From positions 310,001 through 374,000 of the forward strand of contig CP097573.1 of assembly GCA_000492175.2 (NCBI GenBank): a DNA stretch of 64,000 nt, given 5' to 3'. A program made the position numbers and the translations under genes. Position 1 is the stretch's first letter, and every line of letters begins with the position of its first letter. A model generated the notes under the pieces. It was not told the origin of the DNA. It was given only the letters and a program-made list of their open reading frames with translations, and made no database searches. Shown piece by piece: positions 7,638 through 17,442 of the stretch. Source of the stretch: Firmicutes bacterium ASF500. Its GTDB lineage: Bacteria > Bacillota > Clostridia > Oscillospirales > Oscillospiraceae.

Positions 7638-7743
7638 GTAGGGCAGGGGTTCTACCCCTGCCTATCCCCGAGGGGATAAAACGGGATCGGGATCAGGCAA
7701 GGGCAGAAACAGGGGAAGGCAAGGGCAGAGCCCTTGCCCTACT
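7638..7743. repeat. Short palindromic repeat pair
   Basis: Two self-complementary arms, one at 7638-7662 (GTAGGGCAGGGG...CCCCTGCC) and one at 7719-7743 (GGCAAGGGC...GCCCTTGCCCTAC), frame an 80-bp unit beginning and ending with GTAGGGC/GCCCTAC. It resembles the dispersed intergenic repeats of Oscillospiraceae. It lies in the 480-bp stretch 7565-8044, where no gene is seen. Confidence 0.55.
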
Positions 7744-7803
7744 TTCGGGGTGTCTCCTAATTCATGAGACAACCGTGTAGGGAGGGGAGGCCGGCGGGAT
7801 TTT

Positions 7804-7818
7804 GTTACAACCTGTAAC
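7804..7818. promoter_or_regulatory. Palindrome GTTACA-N3-TGTAAC
   Basis: A perfect 6-bp inverted repeat with 3-base spacing. The reverse arrangement (GTAACA-N4-TGTTAC, 7982-7997) lies inside the promoter at 7972-8000, so both may be sites for one regulator. Confidence 0.4.
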
Positions 7819-7971
7819 CTTTTTTCTCCGGGGGAAAGGGGAAAATGCGCTTTGCCTCGATACAGAGCTGAACTGTGACCGTGGTTTCTTTTTTTAAATC
7901 CTTCGGGAAAAGCGGTTTTTTGCCACGATTTAGGCAGGAAAAAATTTCTTAGAGAAAAATGCGGAAAAGGT

Positions 7972-8000
7972 TTGACAAGAGGTAACAAATATGTTACAAT
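7972..8000 (+). promoter_or_regulatory. Consensus promoter with operator-like palindrome
   Basis: TTGACA (7972-7977), a 17-base spacer and TACAAT (7995-8000), nearly perfect. The spacer and -10 contain the palindrome GTAACAAATATGTTAC (7982-7997), placed as a repressor operator would be. It drives the 96-residue protein and possibly the SH3/NlpC gene. Confidence 0.8.
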
Positions 8001-8044
8001 TCGGTTACAGTTTGAAAATCAATTTGCTTTTAGGAGACACAGCT

Positions 8045-8335
8045 ATGGCCAATGAGAAATTACCGCTTACCTATAAGGGACATCCCCTCCGTCGGAAGGA
8101 CAGCCTGATCTACTACGGTACCATGGCTGAGAAGTATATCATTATGCTTCAGGTCCTCTCCACCAAGACTGTGGGCGACATGCCCGTGGCGGATAAGGTG
8201 TCTGTTCAGCTTCAGCTCACCGACCCCGACCTGAAAAGCCGGGACCGGGTGGTGAAGAAGAGCGAGAAGGACAGCCTCTACGCCGCGATGGACGTGGCCT
8301 CCGTCTGGCTGGACCGGGCGCTGTCCGGCAAGTAA
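8045..8335 (+). CDS. Conserved small protein of unknown function
   Basis: 96 residues, hydrophilic, no signal peptide or membrane segment, charged C-terminal half ('DLKSRDRVVKKSEKDSLYAAMDVASVWLDRAL'). I do not recognise a family. The ATG at 8045 follows TTAGGAGACACAGCT; an in-frame ATG at 7991 would lie in the -10 box and was rejected. It comes 45 bp before the NlpC/P60 gene and probably shares its transcript. Confidence 0.75.
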   Translation: MANEKLPLTYKGHPLRRKDSLIYYGTMAEKYIIMLQVLSTKTVGDMPVADKVSVQLQLTDPDLKSRDRVVKKSEKDSLYAAMDVASVWLDRALSGK

Positions 8336-8380
8336 GTCAAACCGTACACAAGAGGATACAGAGATAAGGAGGACGTACTC

Positions 8381-9538
8381 ATGAAACATACCGCAGCCCG
8401 TCTGACCGCCGCCGTTCTTTTGGTCGGCACCATGATTACCACCCCCGCGTTCGCGCTCACCGGAACCGTCAATGACAACGGCGTGCGCCTGCGCGAGGAG
8501 GCCAGCACCAGCAGCACCGTTCTGAAGAGCCTGTCCAACGGGACCAAGGTGGAGATTACGGACACGCTGACCGACTGGTACAAGGTAAGCTACAACGGGA
8601 AGACGGGCTTTATCGCCAGCGATTACGTCACCATCAAGGATGACAGCACCTATGTTCAGGTCGCCGACGGCCCCTTGAACATCCGGGAGAAGCCCACCAC
8701 TGACAGCAAGAAGGTCGGCTCTCTGGGCAACGGCAAGGTGGTCAAGATTCTGAAGCTGATTGAAGCCAAGAGCGACGACGAGATCGCGTGGTATCAGACT
8801 GAGGAAGGCTACATCGCCGCGGAGTATGTCGTCCCCTGTGACGACCCCGACCGGAAGGGCTCCGCCGCCTACGTCAAGGTGGAGGAGGGTCCCCTGAACA
8901 TCCGCTCCGAGCCCGACACCAAGAGCGAGAAGGTGGGCACCGTCGCCGCCGGCAAGATCATTGAGGTCAACGGCATGACGGACGGCTGGTACAAGATCGG
9001 CGAGGGTTATATCTCCGCTGACTATGTGGTCCAGTCCAGCGCCGACGAGGCCAAGGCCCAGGAGAAGAAGGCCTCTGAGTCCAAGCATCAGGGCAGCTCC
9101 TCCTCCGACAGCCAGAGCAATAAGAGCACTACCTCTTCCGTGCCCGCTCCCCAGGGCTCCGGCGCGGGCCAGGATATTGCCAACTACGCCCTCCAGTTCG
9201 TGGGCTACCCCTATGTCTATGGCGGCAGCTCTCCCAAGGGCTTTGACTGCTCCGGCTTCACCAGCTATGTTTACAAGCAGTTTGGTTATGGCATCAGCCG
9301 CACCGCCTCCGGCCAGCTGGACAACGGCAGCTCCGTCTCCCGGGGCCAGCTTCAGCCCGGCGATCTGGTGATGTTCAAGAAGGGCGGCTCCAGCAAGCGG
9401 GCTTCCCACGTGGGCATCTACATCGGCGGCAATCAGTTTGTCCATGCCTCCACCAGCAAGACTGGCGTCATCATCTCCAGCATGGACTCCTCCTACTATG
9501 CCACCGGCTTCGTTGGCGCCCGCCGTCTCGCGGGCTGA
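8381..9538 (+). CDS. Secreted SH3-domain NlpC/P60 peptidoglycan hydrolase
   Basis: A signal peptide (1-25, 'LTAAVLLVGTMITTPAFA') is followed by three bacterial SH3 repeats ('VNDNGVRLREEASTSSTVLKSL', 'ADGPLNIREKPTTDSKKVGSL', 'EEGPLNIRSEPDTKSEKVGTV'). A Ser/Lys-rich linker leads to a C-terminal NlpC/P60 domain with catalytic Cys in 'GFDCSGFTSYVY' and His in 'ASHVGIYIGGNQFVHAS'. Such enzymes cut D-gamma-glutamyl-meso-DAP bonds in peptidoglycan outside the cell, and the SH3 repeats bind the wall. ATG at 8381 follows AAGGAGGACGTACTC. A terminator follows. Confidence 0.95.
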   Translation: MKHTAARLTAAVLLVGTMITTPAFALTGTVNDNGVRLREEASTSSTVLKSLSNGTKVEITDTLTDWYKVSYNGKTGFIASDYVTIKDDSTYVQVADGPLNIREKPTTDSKKVGSLGNGKVVKILKLIEAKSDDEIAWYQTEEGYIAAEYVVPCDDPDRKGSAAYVKVEEGPLNIRSEPDTKSEKVGTVAAGKIIEVNGMTDGWYKIGEGYISADYVVQSSADEAKAQEKKASESKHQGSSSSDSQSNKSTTSSVPAPQGSGAGQDIANYALQFVGYPYVYGGSSPKGFDCSGFTSYVYKQFGYGISRTASGQLDNGSSVSRGQLQPGDLVMFKKGGSSKRASHVGIYIGGNQFVHASTSKTGVIISSMDSSYYATGFVGARRLAG

Positions 9539-9560
9539 GCAAAAAGAATACATAACCGTC

Positions 9561-9598
9561 CGGCGGACGGCGCTGTAACGCGCCGTCCGCCGCTTTTT
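9561..9598 (+). terminator. Rho-independent terminator
   Basis: GGCGGACGGCGC / GCGCCGTCCGCC stem with a 6-base loop, then GCTTTTTG, 25 bases after the NlpC/P60 stop. Confidence 0.9.
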
Positions 9599-9672
9599 GT
9601 TTATTTTGGCACTGGACCGCCGGGGTCTGTTGTAGTAAGATAGCTTGGAGTGTGACGTTTGGAAGGGGAATT

Positions 9673-11082
9673 GTGAGCGTGAAAAAGCAACATAGCATAG
9701 ATATGTGCAGCGGGTCGATAGCGGATAAGCTCCTGCTGTTCGCCCTGCCGCTGATGGCCTCAAGCCTGCTTCAGCTGCTGTTCAACGCGGCGGACATCGT
9801 GGTGGTGGGTCAGTGCGCCGGGAAGGAGGCGCTGGCGGCGGTGGGGTCCAACACCTCGCTGATCAATCTGCTGATTAACCTGTTCGTTGGCCTGTCGGTG
9901 GGCACCAACGTGGTGGTGGCCCGGGACCTGGGCGCGGGCCGGCACGACAGAGTGGGGGAGAGCGTCCACACCGCCATGACGTTGGCCTTAGCCAGCGGCG
10001 CGGTGATGGCCCTGCTGGGCGTGGCGCTGGCCCGGCAGCTGCTGGAGTGGACCTCCTCGCCCACCGACGTTATCGACCTGGCCAGTGTGTATCTGCGGAT
10101 CTACTTTCTGGGCTTGCCCGCTAACTTTGTGTATAACTTTGGCGCGGCCATCCTCCGGGCCCAGGGGGACACCCAGAGGCCGCTGTATTTCCTCACCTTT
10201 GCCGGTGTGGTCAACGTGGGGCTCAATCTGCTGTTTGTCATCCCTCTGCAAATGAGCGTGGCCGGAGTGGCCTTGGCCACCATTATAGCCCAGTATATCT
10301 CCGCCGCGCTGGTGCTCCGGTGCATGATTCGGGAGCAGGGTCCCCTCCATCTGGACCTGAGAAAGCTGGGTCTGAACCGGAGGGTGGTGGGCCAGATCAT
10401 CCGGGTGGGCCTGCCCGCCGGATTCCAGGGGGTGGTGTTCTCCCTGTCCAACGTGGTAATCCAGTCCGCTTTAAATTCCTTCGACGATGCGGCGCTGGTG
10501 GCCGGCTCCTCCGCCAGCGCCAACATCGAGGGCTTCGTCTATGTCTCCATGAACGCCTTTTATCAGGCGGCCATCACCTTTGTGGGACAGAACTACGGCG
10601 CGGCCAAGTGCGACCGGGTGGACAAGGCAGCCCGTCAGTGCGTGGGCTTCGCGGTGGTGTTCGGACTGGTGATGGGAAACCTGGTCTACCTCTTCGGCGC
10701 GCCGCTGGCGGGCATCTACGCCCCAGGGGAGCCGGAGGTGATTCAACAGGCGCTGGTCCGAATGCTCTACATCTGCTGTCCCTACTTCATCTGCGGCGTG
10801 ATGGACACCCTGGTGGGCGTCCTGCGGGGTCTGGGCAGCTCGGTGATCCCCATGGTGGTGTCCATCATCGGGGCCTGCGGTCTGCGTCTGCTGTGGGTGG
10901 CCGTGGTGTTCCCGGTCTACCGAACCCCCGCCAGCCTCTATCTCTCCTATCCCATCACCTGGACGGTGACAGGATTTTTCCATTTTCTGTTCCTTATGGC
11001 AGTGGTGCGTAAGAGGGCCTTTGCCAAGGTCAGGCAGGACGGCCCCGCCTATCTGTCCGCCGAGGGACGGCATCCGGAGTGA
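9673..11082 (+). CDS. MATE family efflux transporter
   Basis: 469 residues with about 12 membrane segments arranged as two similar halves ('LLLFALPLMASSLLQLLFNAADIVVVGQ' and 'IRVGLPAGFQGVVFSLSNVVIQSALNSF'). This matches MATE cation antiporters of the DinF/NorM-like Clostridia group, which export drugs or metabolites using Na+ or H+. The GTG at 9673 is preferred because GGAAGGGG lies 4-11 bases upstream; the ATG at 9652 has no site. No linked regulator, so the substrate is unknown. Confidence 0.92.
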   Translation: MSVKKQHSIDMCSGSIADKLLLFALPLMASSLLQLLFNAADIVVVGQCAGKEALAAVGSNTSLINLLINLFVGLSVGTNVVVARDLGAGRHDRVGESVHTAMTLALASGAVMALLGVALARQLLEWTSSPTDVIDLASVYLRIYFLGLPANFVYNFGAAILRAQGDTQRPLYFLTFAGVVNVGLNLLFVIPLQMSVAGVALATIIAQYISAALVLRCMIREQGPLHLDLRKLGLNRRVVGQIIRVGLPAGFQGVVFSLSNVVIQSALNSFDDAALVAGSSASANIEGFVYVSMNAFYQAAITFVGQNYGAAKCDRVDKAARQCVGFAVVFGLVMGNLVYLFGAPLAGIYAPGEPEVIQQALVRMLYICCPYFICGVMDTLVGVLRGLGSSVIPMVVSIIGACGLRLLWVAVVFPVYRTPASLYLSYPITWTVTGFFHFLFLMAVVRKRAFAKVRQDGPAYLSAEGRHPE

Positions 11083-11164
11083 CCCGCTCAATGCCTGGGG
11101 CGCCTGGGCGGCCGGCCTTTGAAGGCTTTGAAGCATGGCTTCGTATATTCTGTCAAGAATCCCC

Positions 11165-11193
11165 TTGCATTTCTGCGCCTTTTTTGTTATAAT
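11165..11193 (+). promoter_or_regulatory. Promoter of the chemoreceptor gene
   Basis: TTGCAT (11165-11170), a 17-base spacer and TATAAT (11188-11193), about 90 bases before the start. The rest of 11083-11280 shows no gene. Confidence 0.7.
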
Positions 11194-11280
11194 TATGGAG
11201 TGTTGTACTGATTGTCCATTCGCGGTCCAGGCGGACGGTAAGCCCACGTGGATCAAATCACGACAAAAGAGGTAAGGGCT

Positions 11281-13287
11281 ATGAAGAAAGAGAAAGAAAA
11301 AACCGCGCGGTCCGCTTCGACCCGGAAGGGTTGGGGCATTACAGGGAAGCTTGCGTTGTCCATCGTGACCAGTGTGGTCATCGCGGTGGCGGTTCTGCTG
11401 GTGGTGGTCTATATGCAGATGTCCCGGACGCTGCTGGAAAAGAGCGAGGACCTGCTCCAAACCACCACCGACCGCACCGTTCAGGAGACAAAGGCCTGGA
11501 TGAACCGCACGCTGACCATGCTGGAGACCCAGCGGGATACCATTGAATATCAGGACATGAATGACGAGGAGATGAAGGCCTATGTCAAGCATACAGTGGG
11601 TCAAAACGACGCATATCCCGACGGGCTGTATGTGGGCCTCACCGACGGTTCCCTGTGCCACGCCACCTTCGTGGCCGGGCCGGACTATGACCCCACGGTC
11701 AAGAGCTGGTATCAGGACGGCCTGAACTCCGACTCCTTCATTTTGGGCGACGCCTATGTGGACGAAAACACCAACTCCTACGTAGTGGGCGCCTCCGGCG
11801 TACTGCGGACCCGGGGGGGCGCGGTGCGGGGTGTCGCCGCGGCGGATGTCTATCTGGACTCCATCTCCCAGATTGTCAGCCAGGTGACCATTGAGGACAC
11901 CGGCGGAATCTTCCTGGTGGACACCCGGACGGACACCATCATCGGCCACCGGGACTCCTCTGTTACCGGGAGGACCCTGAGTCAAATGACAGAAGGGATG
12001 TACGCCTACGCCAATCAGCAGATCAAAAGCGGAAGAATGGGGCTGTCCCTCTATGAGAATACTTACATCCAGGTGGCGAAGGTGCCGGGCAGCGACTGGA
12101 TGGCGGTGGCTTATGTCTCCCGGGGGGAGGTCCTCCATGAGCTGAGTCAGCTGACCATCAGTATGCTGGTGGTGGCGGTCCTGGCTGTGCTGCTCCTGAT
12201 CGCCCTGGTGGTGATTCAGGTCCGGCGGGTAATCGGCCGGCCGGTGAAGGAGCTGAGCCTGGTGGCCACCCGGATTGCCGAGGGAGAGCTGGACCAGGAG
12301 ATCAACTACCGCTCCAAGGATGAGCTGGGCATTTTGGCCAGCAACTTTAACCAGGTCACCCTCCGTCTGCGGGACTATGTCATCTACATCGACGAGGTCT
12401 CTGATACCCTACGGAAAATCGCGGCGGGGGACCTGACCTTCACCCTGAAAAACGACTATACCGGCGAATTTGAAAAGATCAAGGTCGCTCTGGACGAGAT
12501 ATCCTACGCCCTGAACAATACCATGGGCCAGATGTGGTCGGCGTCCCGGGACGTAGCCGCCGGGGCGGAGCAGGTCGCCAACGGCGCAACCACTCTGTCT
12601 CAGGGCTCCACCGAGCAGGCCGCTGAGGTGGAGGCGCTGGCGGGACACATCAACGCCGTATCTGAGAGCGTCCACAAGGTAGCCGCTGGGGCCCAGGAGG
12701 CCAGCCGCATCTCTCAGGAGGTCAAGGACGGCCTTCTGACCAGCAACGATAAGATGCAGAATATGACGGTGGTCATCCAGCGCATCAGCGACAAGTCCAC
12801 CGAGATCCACAAGATCGTCAAGACCATTGAAGACATTGCCTTCCAGACCAACATCCTGGCTCTGAACGCCGCCGTGGAGGCGGCTCGGGCCGGAGCCGCC
12901 GGCAAGGGCTTCGCGGTGGTGGCCGATGAGGTCCGGGCCCTGGCTGGGAAGTCCTCCGCCGCCGCCCAGGAGACCACAGTGCTGCTGCGCCAGACGGTGG
13001 ACTCCATGGACGAGGGCGTTCAAGCGGCCAAGGATACGGCGGACTCCATGCTCAAGGTGGTGGCCCAGGCCGACGAGATGAGCAAGCTGATCGACGGCAT
13101 CGCGGACTCCACCCAGCAGCAGGACGCCAACGCGGAGGAGATCACCCGGGGCATCGACCAGATCTCCACCGTGGTCCAGGTCAACGTCGCCACCGCGGAG
13201 GAGAGCGCAGCGGCCAGCGAGGAGCTGTCCGGTCAGGCCTCCATGCTGCGGGAGCTGGTGGCCAGGTTCCGCCTGCGGGGGCAGTGA
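11281..13287 (+). CDS. Methyl-accepting chemotaxis protein
   Basis: 668 residues. A membrane helix (about 20-45) is followed by an extracellular dCache-type sensor (to about 295), a second helix ('[23 protein letters not shown]'), HAMP ('[26 protein letters not shown]') and a long cytoplasmic coiled coil with the signalling hairpin tip '[20 protein letters not shown]'. It signals to CheA through CheW. The ligand is unknown; dCache sensors often bind amino acids or other small molecules. The ATG at 11281 with AGAGGTAAGGGCT is preferred over an upstream GTG at 11248. No che genes are nearby. Confidence 0.95.
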   Translation: MKKEKEKTARSASTRKGWGITGKLALSIVTSVVIAVAVLLVVVYMQMSRTLLEKSEDLLQTTTDRTVQETKAWMNRTLTMLETQRDTIEYQDMNDEEMKAYVKHTVGQNDAYPDGLYVGLTDGSLCHATFVAGPDYDPTVKSWYQDGLNSDSFILGDAYVDENTNSYVVGASGVLRTRGGAVRGVAAADVYLDSISQIVSQVTIEDTGGIFLVDTRTDTIIGHRDSSVTGRTLSQMTEGMYAYANQQIKSGRMGLSLYENTYIQVAKVPGSDWMAVAYVSRGEVLHELSQLTISMLVVAVLAVLLLIALVVIQVRRVIGRPVKELSLVATRIAEGELDQEINYRSKDELGILASNFNQVTLRLRDYVIYIDEVSDTLRKIAAGDLTFTLKNDYTGEFEKIKVALDEISYALNNTMGQMWSASRDVAAGAEQVANGATTLSQGSTEQAAEVEALAGHINAVSESVHKVAAGAQEASRISQEVKDGLLTSNDKMQNMTVVIQRISDKSTEIHKIVKTIEDIAFQTNILALNAAVEAARAGAAGKGFAVVADEVRALAGKSSAAAQETTVLLRQTVDSMDEGVQAAKDTADSMLKVVAQADEMSKLIDGIADSTQQQDANAEEITRGIDQISTVVQVNVATAEESAAASEELSGQASMLRELVARFRLRGQ

Positions 13288-13318
13288 GTAAAAACAACTG
13301 TAAGAAGGAGGCTGCTTG

Positions 13319-14989
13319 ATGGAAGAGAAGAGAATGCTGAATGTGACCGTGGACGGAATCGCCTATTCCTATCCCTACGGAACGTCCTACCGCGCCATCG
13401 CGGCGGATTTTCAAGAGCGCTTTCCCCATGACATCCTGCTGGTCAACCGGGACGGAAAGCTGTGTGAGTTCCACAAGGTCCTGGACCGGGACTGCTCCCT
13501 GCGGATGATTACCGCCCAGGACAAGCCCGGCATCCAGACCTATGAGCGCAGCGCGGTTTTCCTGATGCTGAAGGCCTTTTACGACACGGTGGGGCAGGAC
13601 AGTGTGGAGCAGATCACTGTGGAGTACTCCCTGAGCAGCGCCCTCTTCATTCTGTCCAAGGGCGGCTTTACCCTGGACCAGCCCCTGCTGGACCGGGTGG
13701 AAGCCCGGATGCGGGAGCTGTCCGCCCAGGCCCTGCCCATCGAGAAGCGGTCCATCAACACGGACGACGCGGTGGAGCTGTTCCAGCGGGCCAAGCTGAT
13801 TCACAAAGCCAACCTCCTCAGCTTCCGGATTAACTCCCACGTCAATGTCTACTCCCTGGACGGCTTCGTTGACTATTTCTACGGCTATATGGTCCCGGAT
13901 ACCAGCTATCTGAAATGCTTTGGCCTGGAGCTGTTTGAAAACGGCTTTGTGCTCCGGCTGCCCACCCAGAAGGACCCGGCACACCTGGGGGAGTTCCGGC
14001 CCTCTGTCAAGGTCTTCCGGGAGCTGTATGAGTCCAATCTCCGCTCCGAGGCCCTGCACGCCGGCAACGTGGCCGAGCTGAACACCACCATCTCCCAGGG
14101 CGGGGCCACGCCTCTAATTCTGGCCCACGAGGCCATGATGGAGAAAAAGATCGGCGACATCGCCGCCGAGATCGCCAGCCGGAAGCAGGTCCGCTTTGTC
14201 ATGATCGCGGGACCATCCTCCTCCGGCAAGACCACCTTCTCCCACCGGCTGTCCACTCAGCTGCGGGCCTGCGGCCTGCGGCCCCACGCCATCGCCACCG
14301 ACAACTACTTCGTCAACCGGGACAAAACGCCCCTGGACGAGGACGGAAATCCCGACTTCGAGGGCCTGGGGGCTATGGACGTGGAACAGTTCAACACGGA
14401 CATGGTGCGGCTGTTGAATGGGGAGACGGTGGAAATTCCCTCCTTCAACTTCAAGAAGGGCCAGCGGGAGTACAACGGCAATTTCCTCACCCTGGGGGAG
14501 GGGGATGTGCTGGTTATCGAGGGAATCCACTGCCTCAACGACCAATTTACCCACTCCCTGCCCAAGGAGAGCAAGTACCGCATCTATATCAGCTGTCTCA
14601 CCACCCTGAATATTGACGACCACAACCGCATTCCCACCACTGACGCCCGTCTGCTCCGGCGGATTGAGCGGGACGCCCGCACCCGGGGCTACAGCGCTCA
14701 GGCCACCATCAAGATGTGGCCCTCTGTCCGCAGGGGGGAGGAGAACAACATTTTCCCCTTCCAGGACAGCGCGGATGTGATTTTCAACTCGGCTCTGATC
14801 TATGAGACGGCCCTGTTAAAGCCCTATATCCAGCCGTTGCTCTTCGGCGTCCCCCGGGACAGCGAGGAGTATATCGAGGCCAAGCGGCTGTTGAAATTCC
14901 TAAATTATTTCCTGCCCATCCCGGCGGACGATGTCCCCAAGACCTCCCTTATGCGGGAGTTCATCGGCGGGGGCTGCTACCAGGTATAA
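13319..14989 (+). CDS. Nucleoside (uridine-type) kinase with TGS/ThrRS-like N-terminal region
   Basis: 556 residues. An N-terminal TGS-like domain (1-65) and a region resembling the second domain of threonyl-tRNA synthetase precede a uridine-kinase-type P-loop domain. That domain has 'GPSSSGKTTFSHRLS' (Walker A), 'ATDNYFVNRDKTP' and 'VLVIEGIHCLN'. Proteins of this architecture are annotated as nucleoside kinases in Clostridia and presumably phosphorylate uridine or cytidine; the reason for the tRNA-synthetase-like front is unknown. ATG at 13319 follows AAGGAGGCTGCTTG. Starts 31 bp after the chemoreceptor, with a strong terminator behind. Confidence 0.9.
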   Translation: MEEKRMLNVTVDGIAYSYPYGTSYRAIAADFQERFPHDILLVNRDGKLCEFHKVLDRDCSLRMITAQDKPGIQTYERSAVFLMLKAFYDTVGQDSVEQITVEYSLSSALFILSKGGFTLDQPLLDRVEARMRELSAQALPIEKRSINTDDAVELFQRAKLIHKANLLSFRINSHVNVYSLDGFVDYFYGYMVPDTSYLKCFGLELFENGFVLRLPTQKDPAHLGEFRPSVKVFRELYESNLRSEALHAGNVAELNTTISQGGATPLILAHEAMMEKKIGDIAAEIASRKQVRFVMIAGPSSSGKTTFSHRLSTQLRACGLRPHAIATDNYFVNRDKTPLDEDGNPDFEGLGAMDVEQFNTDMVRLLNGETVEIPSFNFKKGQREYNGNFLTLGEGDVLVIEGIHCLNDQFTHSLPKESKYRIYISCLTTLNIDDHNRIPTTDARLLRRIERDARTRGYSAQATIKMWPSVRRGEENNIFPFQDSADVIFNSALIYETALLKPYIQPLLFGVPRDSEEYIEAKRLLKFLNYFLPIPADDVPKTSLMREFIGGGCYQV

Positions 14990-15034
14990 AAAAACTGGAC
15001 GGTACGATCAAAGGTCGTACCGTCCAGTTTTTTT
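14988..15034. terminator. Bidirectional terminator
   Basis: A long perfect stem (ACTGGACGGTACGA / TCGTACCGTCCAGT) flanked by A7 and T7 between two convergent genes. Confidence 0.95.
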
Positions 15035-17345
15035 ACATTGCCAAAAGCTCCAGTTCGTCGCCGTTGGAGACGGCTTTCAGCTGGGAGACCGGCTCCCGCC
15101 AGCCCTCGATGAGCCGGACGGCGATGGCATCCTCCAGCTCCTTCTGGATGAGGCGGCGCAGGTTTCGAGCGCCGTAGGTGGCGGAATAGGACTTTTTCAC
15201 CAGGTAATTGAGGAGGGTTTCGTCCCAGGTGAAGTTGATCTCCTTCTCCTTCAAGGTGCCCACCAGCTCCTTGAGCATGAGCACGGCGATGCCCTTGAAG
15301 TTGTCCTCGGACAGCTGGTTGAAGTAGACGATCTCGTCCACCCGGTTGATGAACTCGGGGCGGAGGAAGTCGTTCAGCGCCTTCATGGCCCGGTCCTTGC
15401 CCTGCTCGTTGGCGGTGCGGCCAAAGCCCACGGAACCCACCTTGGTGTTGCTCCCGGCGTTGGTGGTCATGACGATGACCGTGTTTTCAAAGTTTACCGT
15501 CCGGCCATGGGCGTCGGTAACCCGGCCGTCGTCCAGGATTTGCAGGAGGATGTTCAGCACGTCGGGGTGGGCCTTCTCGATCTCGTCAAAGAGGACGACG
15601 GAGTAGGGCTTTCTCCTGATTTTCTCCGTCAGCTGGCCCGCCTCGTCGTAGCCCACATAGCCCGGGGGAGAGCCGATAATCCGGGAGACGGCGTGCTTTT
15701 CCATAAACTCGGACATGTCCAGCCGTATCAGGGCCTCGGGGGAGTCGAAGAGGTCGGCGGCCAGCTGCTTGACCAGCTCGGTCTTGCCCACGCCGGTGGA
15801 GCCCACGAAGATGAAGGATACCGGCTTGCGCTTGGGGGAGATGCCCACCCGGCCCCGGCGGATGGCGGCGGAGACGGCCTTCACCGCCTCGTCCTGACCG
15901 ATGACGTGCTCCTCCAGCCGCTCCTCCAGCTTGGCAAGACGCTGGAACTCCTGCTCCTGAATGCGGCTGGCGGGGATGTTGGTCCACAGCTCGATGACAT
16001 TGGCTAGATGCTCCTGGGTGAGGGAGGGGTGGGCCTCGTTTTCCAGGCCGGATTTCTCCTCCTCCAGCCGAAGCTCCATGCTCTTGATGGCGGCCAGCCG
16101 CTCATAGGACTCCTCCGTCCCGGCGGCCATCATGACCTCCTTCTCCTTAGCAAGGTCGGCCAGCTCCTTGTTCACCGCGTTGAGGCGGGCCAGGGCCTTG
16201 TTGTGGAGATTCACGTTAGAGCAGGCCTCGTCGATGAGGTCGATGGCCTTGTCGGGGAGGTAGCGGTCGGTGATATACCGCTCGCTCATGGTGACGGCCA
16301 GGCGGCACATGGCGGGGGAGACCTCCACCTGATGGAAGGACTCGTAGTAGGGGACGATGCCCTCAATGACCTTCACGCTATCCTCAATGGAGGGCTCCTT
16401 CACAATGATGGGCTGGAACCGCCGCTCCAGGGCGGTGTCCTTCTCAATGTGCTTGCGGTACTCGTTGAGGGTGGTGGCCCCAATGACCTGGACCTCTCCC
16501 CGGGAGAGGGCGGGCTTGAGGATGTTGGCAGCGTTCATGGAGCCCTCGGCATCGCCGGCCCCCACGATGGTATGGACCTCGTCAATGACCAGAATGATGT
16601 TGCCCAGCTTGCGGATCTCCTCAATCAGGCCCTTCATCCGGCTCTCAAACTGGCCCCGGAACTGGGTGCCCGCCACCAGGGAGGTGAGGTCCAGCAGATA
16701 GACCTCCTTCTCCAGCAGCTTGTAGGGCACATCCTTGTTGGCGATGCGCTGGGCCAGACCCTCGGCGATGGCTGTCTTGCCCACGCCGGGCTCGCCGATG
16801 AGGCAGGGGTTGTTCTTCTGCCGGCGGTTCAGAATCTGGATTACCCGCTCCAGCTCCCGCTCCCGGCCGATGAGCTTATCCAGCTTGCCCTCCTGGGCCC
16901 GCTGGGTGAGGGAGATACAGTAGCTGTCCAGGAATTTCCGCTTGGCGGGCTTGGCCTGCCCCTTTTCGCTCCGGGGCGGGGGGGTGGAGCCTTCGCCGGA
17001 GGCGGGCTTCTCCGGAGAGGAGGAGCTGCCGCCGAAAAGCTGGTTGAGGAAGGGGAAGGTGGCGGTACGGCCGTCGTCCTCCTCGTCGTCCTCGTCCTTG
17101 GCGGGGGACATCATGCCCTCCAGGCCCTCCGCGCCGCCAAAGGCGGACATCATTTCAGAGGTCAGATTGTCCAGGTCCTCGTCGCTGATGCCCATCTTCT
17201 TCATCATGTCGTCGATGGGCTTTATGCCGATCTCCCGGGCGCACTTGAGGCACAGCCCCTCGTTTTTTGAGGAGCCGCCCTCCAGTTTGGTAATGAAGAT
17301 CACCGCCACATTCTTGCCGCAGCGGCTGCACATGGTAGGCTGCAT
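15033..17345 (-). CDS. ClpE/ClpC-like ATP-dependent Clp protease ATPase subunit
   Basis: 770 residues. A Hsp100 unfoldase for ClpP. The N-terminus has a four-Cys zinc ribbon (CSRCGK at 6-9, CLKC at 32-35) in place of the usual Clp_N repeats, then an acidic/Ser-Pro linker, as in ClpE. AAA+ domain 1 has 'GEPGVGKT' and '[12 protein letters not shown]'; a middle coiled region has '[15 protein letters not shown]'; AAA+ domain 2 has 'GSTGVGKTE' and '[12 protein letters not shown]'. The C-terminus is the ClpB D2-small domain. RBS AAGGAG lies 11 bases before ATG 17345. No CtsR-type operator could be identified by eye. clpC is the alternative symbol. Confidence 0.93.
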   Translation of the reverse strand: MQPTMCSRCGKNVAVIFITKLEGGSSKNEGLCLKCAREIGIKPIDDMMKKMGISDEDLDNLTSEMMSAFGGAEGLEGMMSPAKDEDDEEDDGRTATFPFLNQLFGGSSSSPEKPASGEGSTPPPRSEKGQAKPAKRKFLDSYCISLTQRAQEGKLDKLIGRERELERVIQILNRRQKNNPCLIGEPGVGKTAIAEGLAQRIANKDVPYKLLEKEVYLLDLTSLVAGTQFRGQFESRMKGLIEEIRKLGNIILVIDEVHTIVGAGDAEGSMNAANILKPALSRGEVQVIGATTLNEYRKHIEKDTALERRFQPIIVKEPSIEDSVKVIEGIVPYYESFHQVEVSPAMCRLAVTMSERYITDRYLPDKAIDLIDEACSNVNLHNKALARLNAVNKELADLAKEKEVMMAAGTEESYERLAAIKSMELRLEEEKSGLENEAHPSLTQEHLANVIELWTNIPASRIQEQEFQRLAKLEERLEEHVIGQDEAVKAVSAAIRRGRVGISPKRKPVSFIFVGSTGVGKTELVKQLAADLFDSPEALIRLDMSEFMEKHAVSRIIGSPPGYVGYDEAGQLTEKIRRKPYSVVLFDEIEKAHPDVLNILLQILDDGRVTDAHGRTVNFENTVIVMTTNAGSNTKVGSVGFGRTANEQGKDRAMKALNDFLRPEFINRVDEIVYFNQLSEDNFKGIAVLMLKELVGTLKEKEINFTWDETLLNYLVKKSYSATYGARNLRRLIQKELEDAIAVRLIEGWREPVSQLKAVSNGDELELLAM

Positions 17346-17442
17346 AGTTGAAGCACTCCTTTTTGGAAACGTTCATGTTTTGGGGAGATGGTACACCAAA
17401 ATTATGAACTAGGTATGAATTTTCGGGTGAGAAATACAGGGT

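Noticed and set aside
5957..7780. 607-codon open frame on the + strand over the FMN riboswitch and alcohol dehydrogenase
   Set aside because: Crosses the riboswitch and is antisense to a clear enzyme gene; no ribosome binding site or protein-like composition.
7991..8044. Upstream ATG for the 96-residue protein
   Set aside because: The ATG lies within the promoter spacer, just before the -10 element, and so upstream of any transcript start; 8045 has its own ribosome binding site.
10471..12138. 555-codon minus frame across MATE and chemoreceptor
   Set aside because: Crosses two real genes and the intergenic promoter; His/Gly-rich shadow.
16008..17270. 420-codon open frame antisense to the Clp ATPase
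   Set aside because: Shadow of the Clp gene; low-complexity Gly/Leu/Val composition and no start signal.
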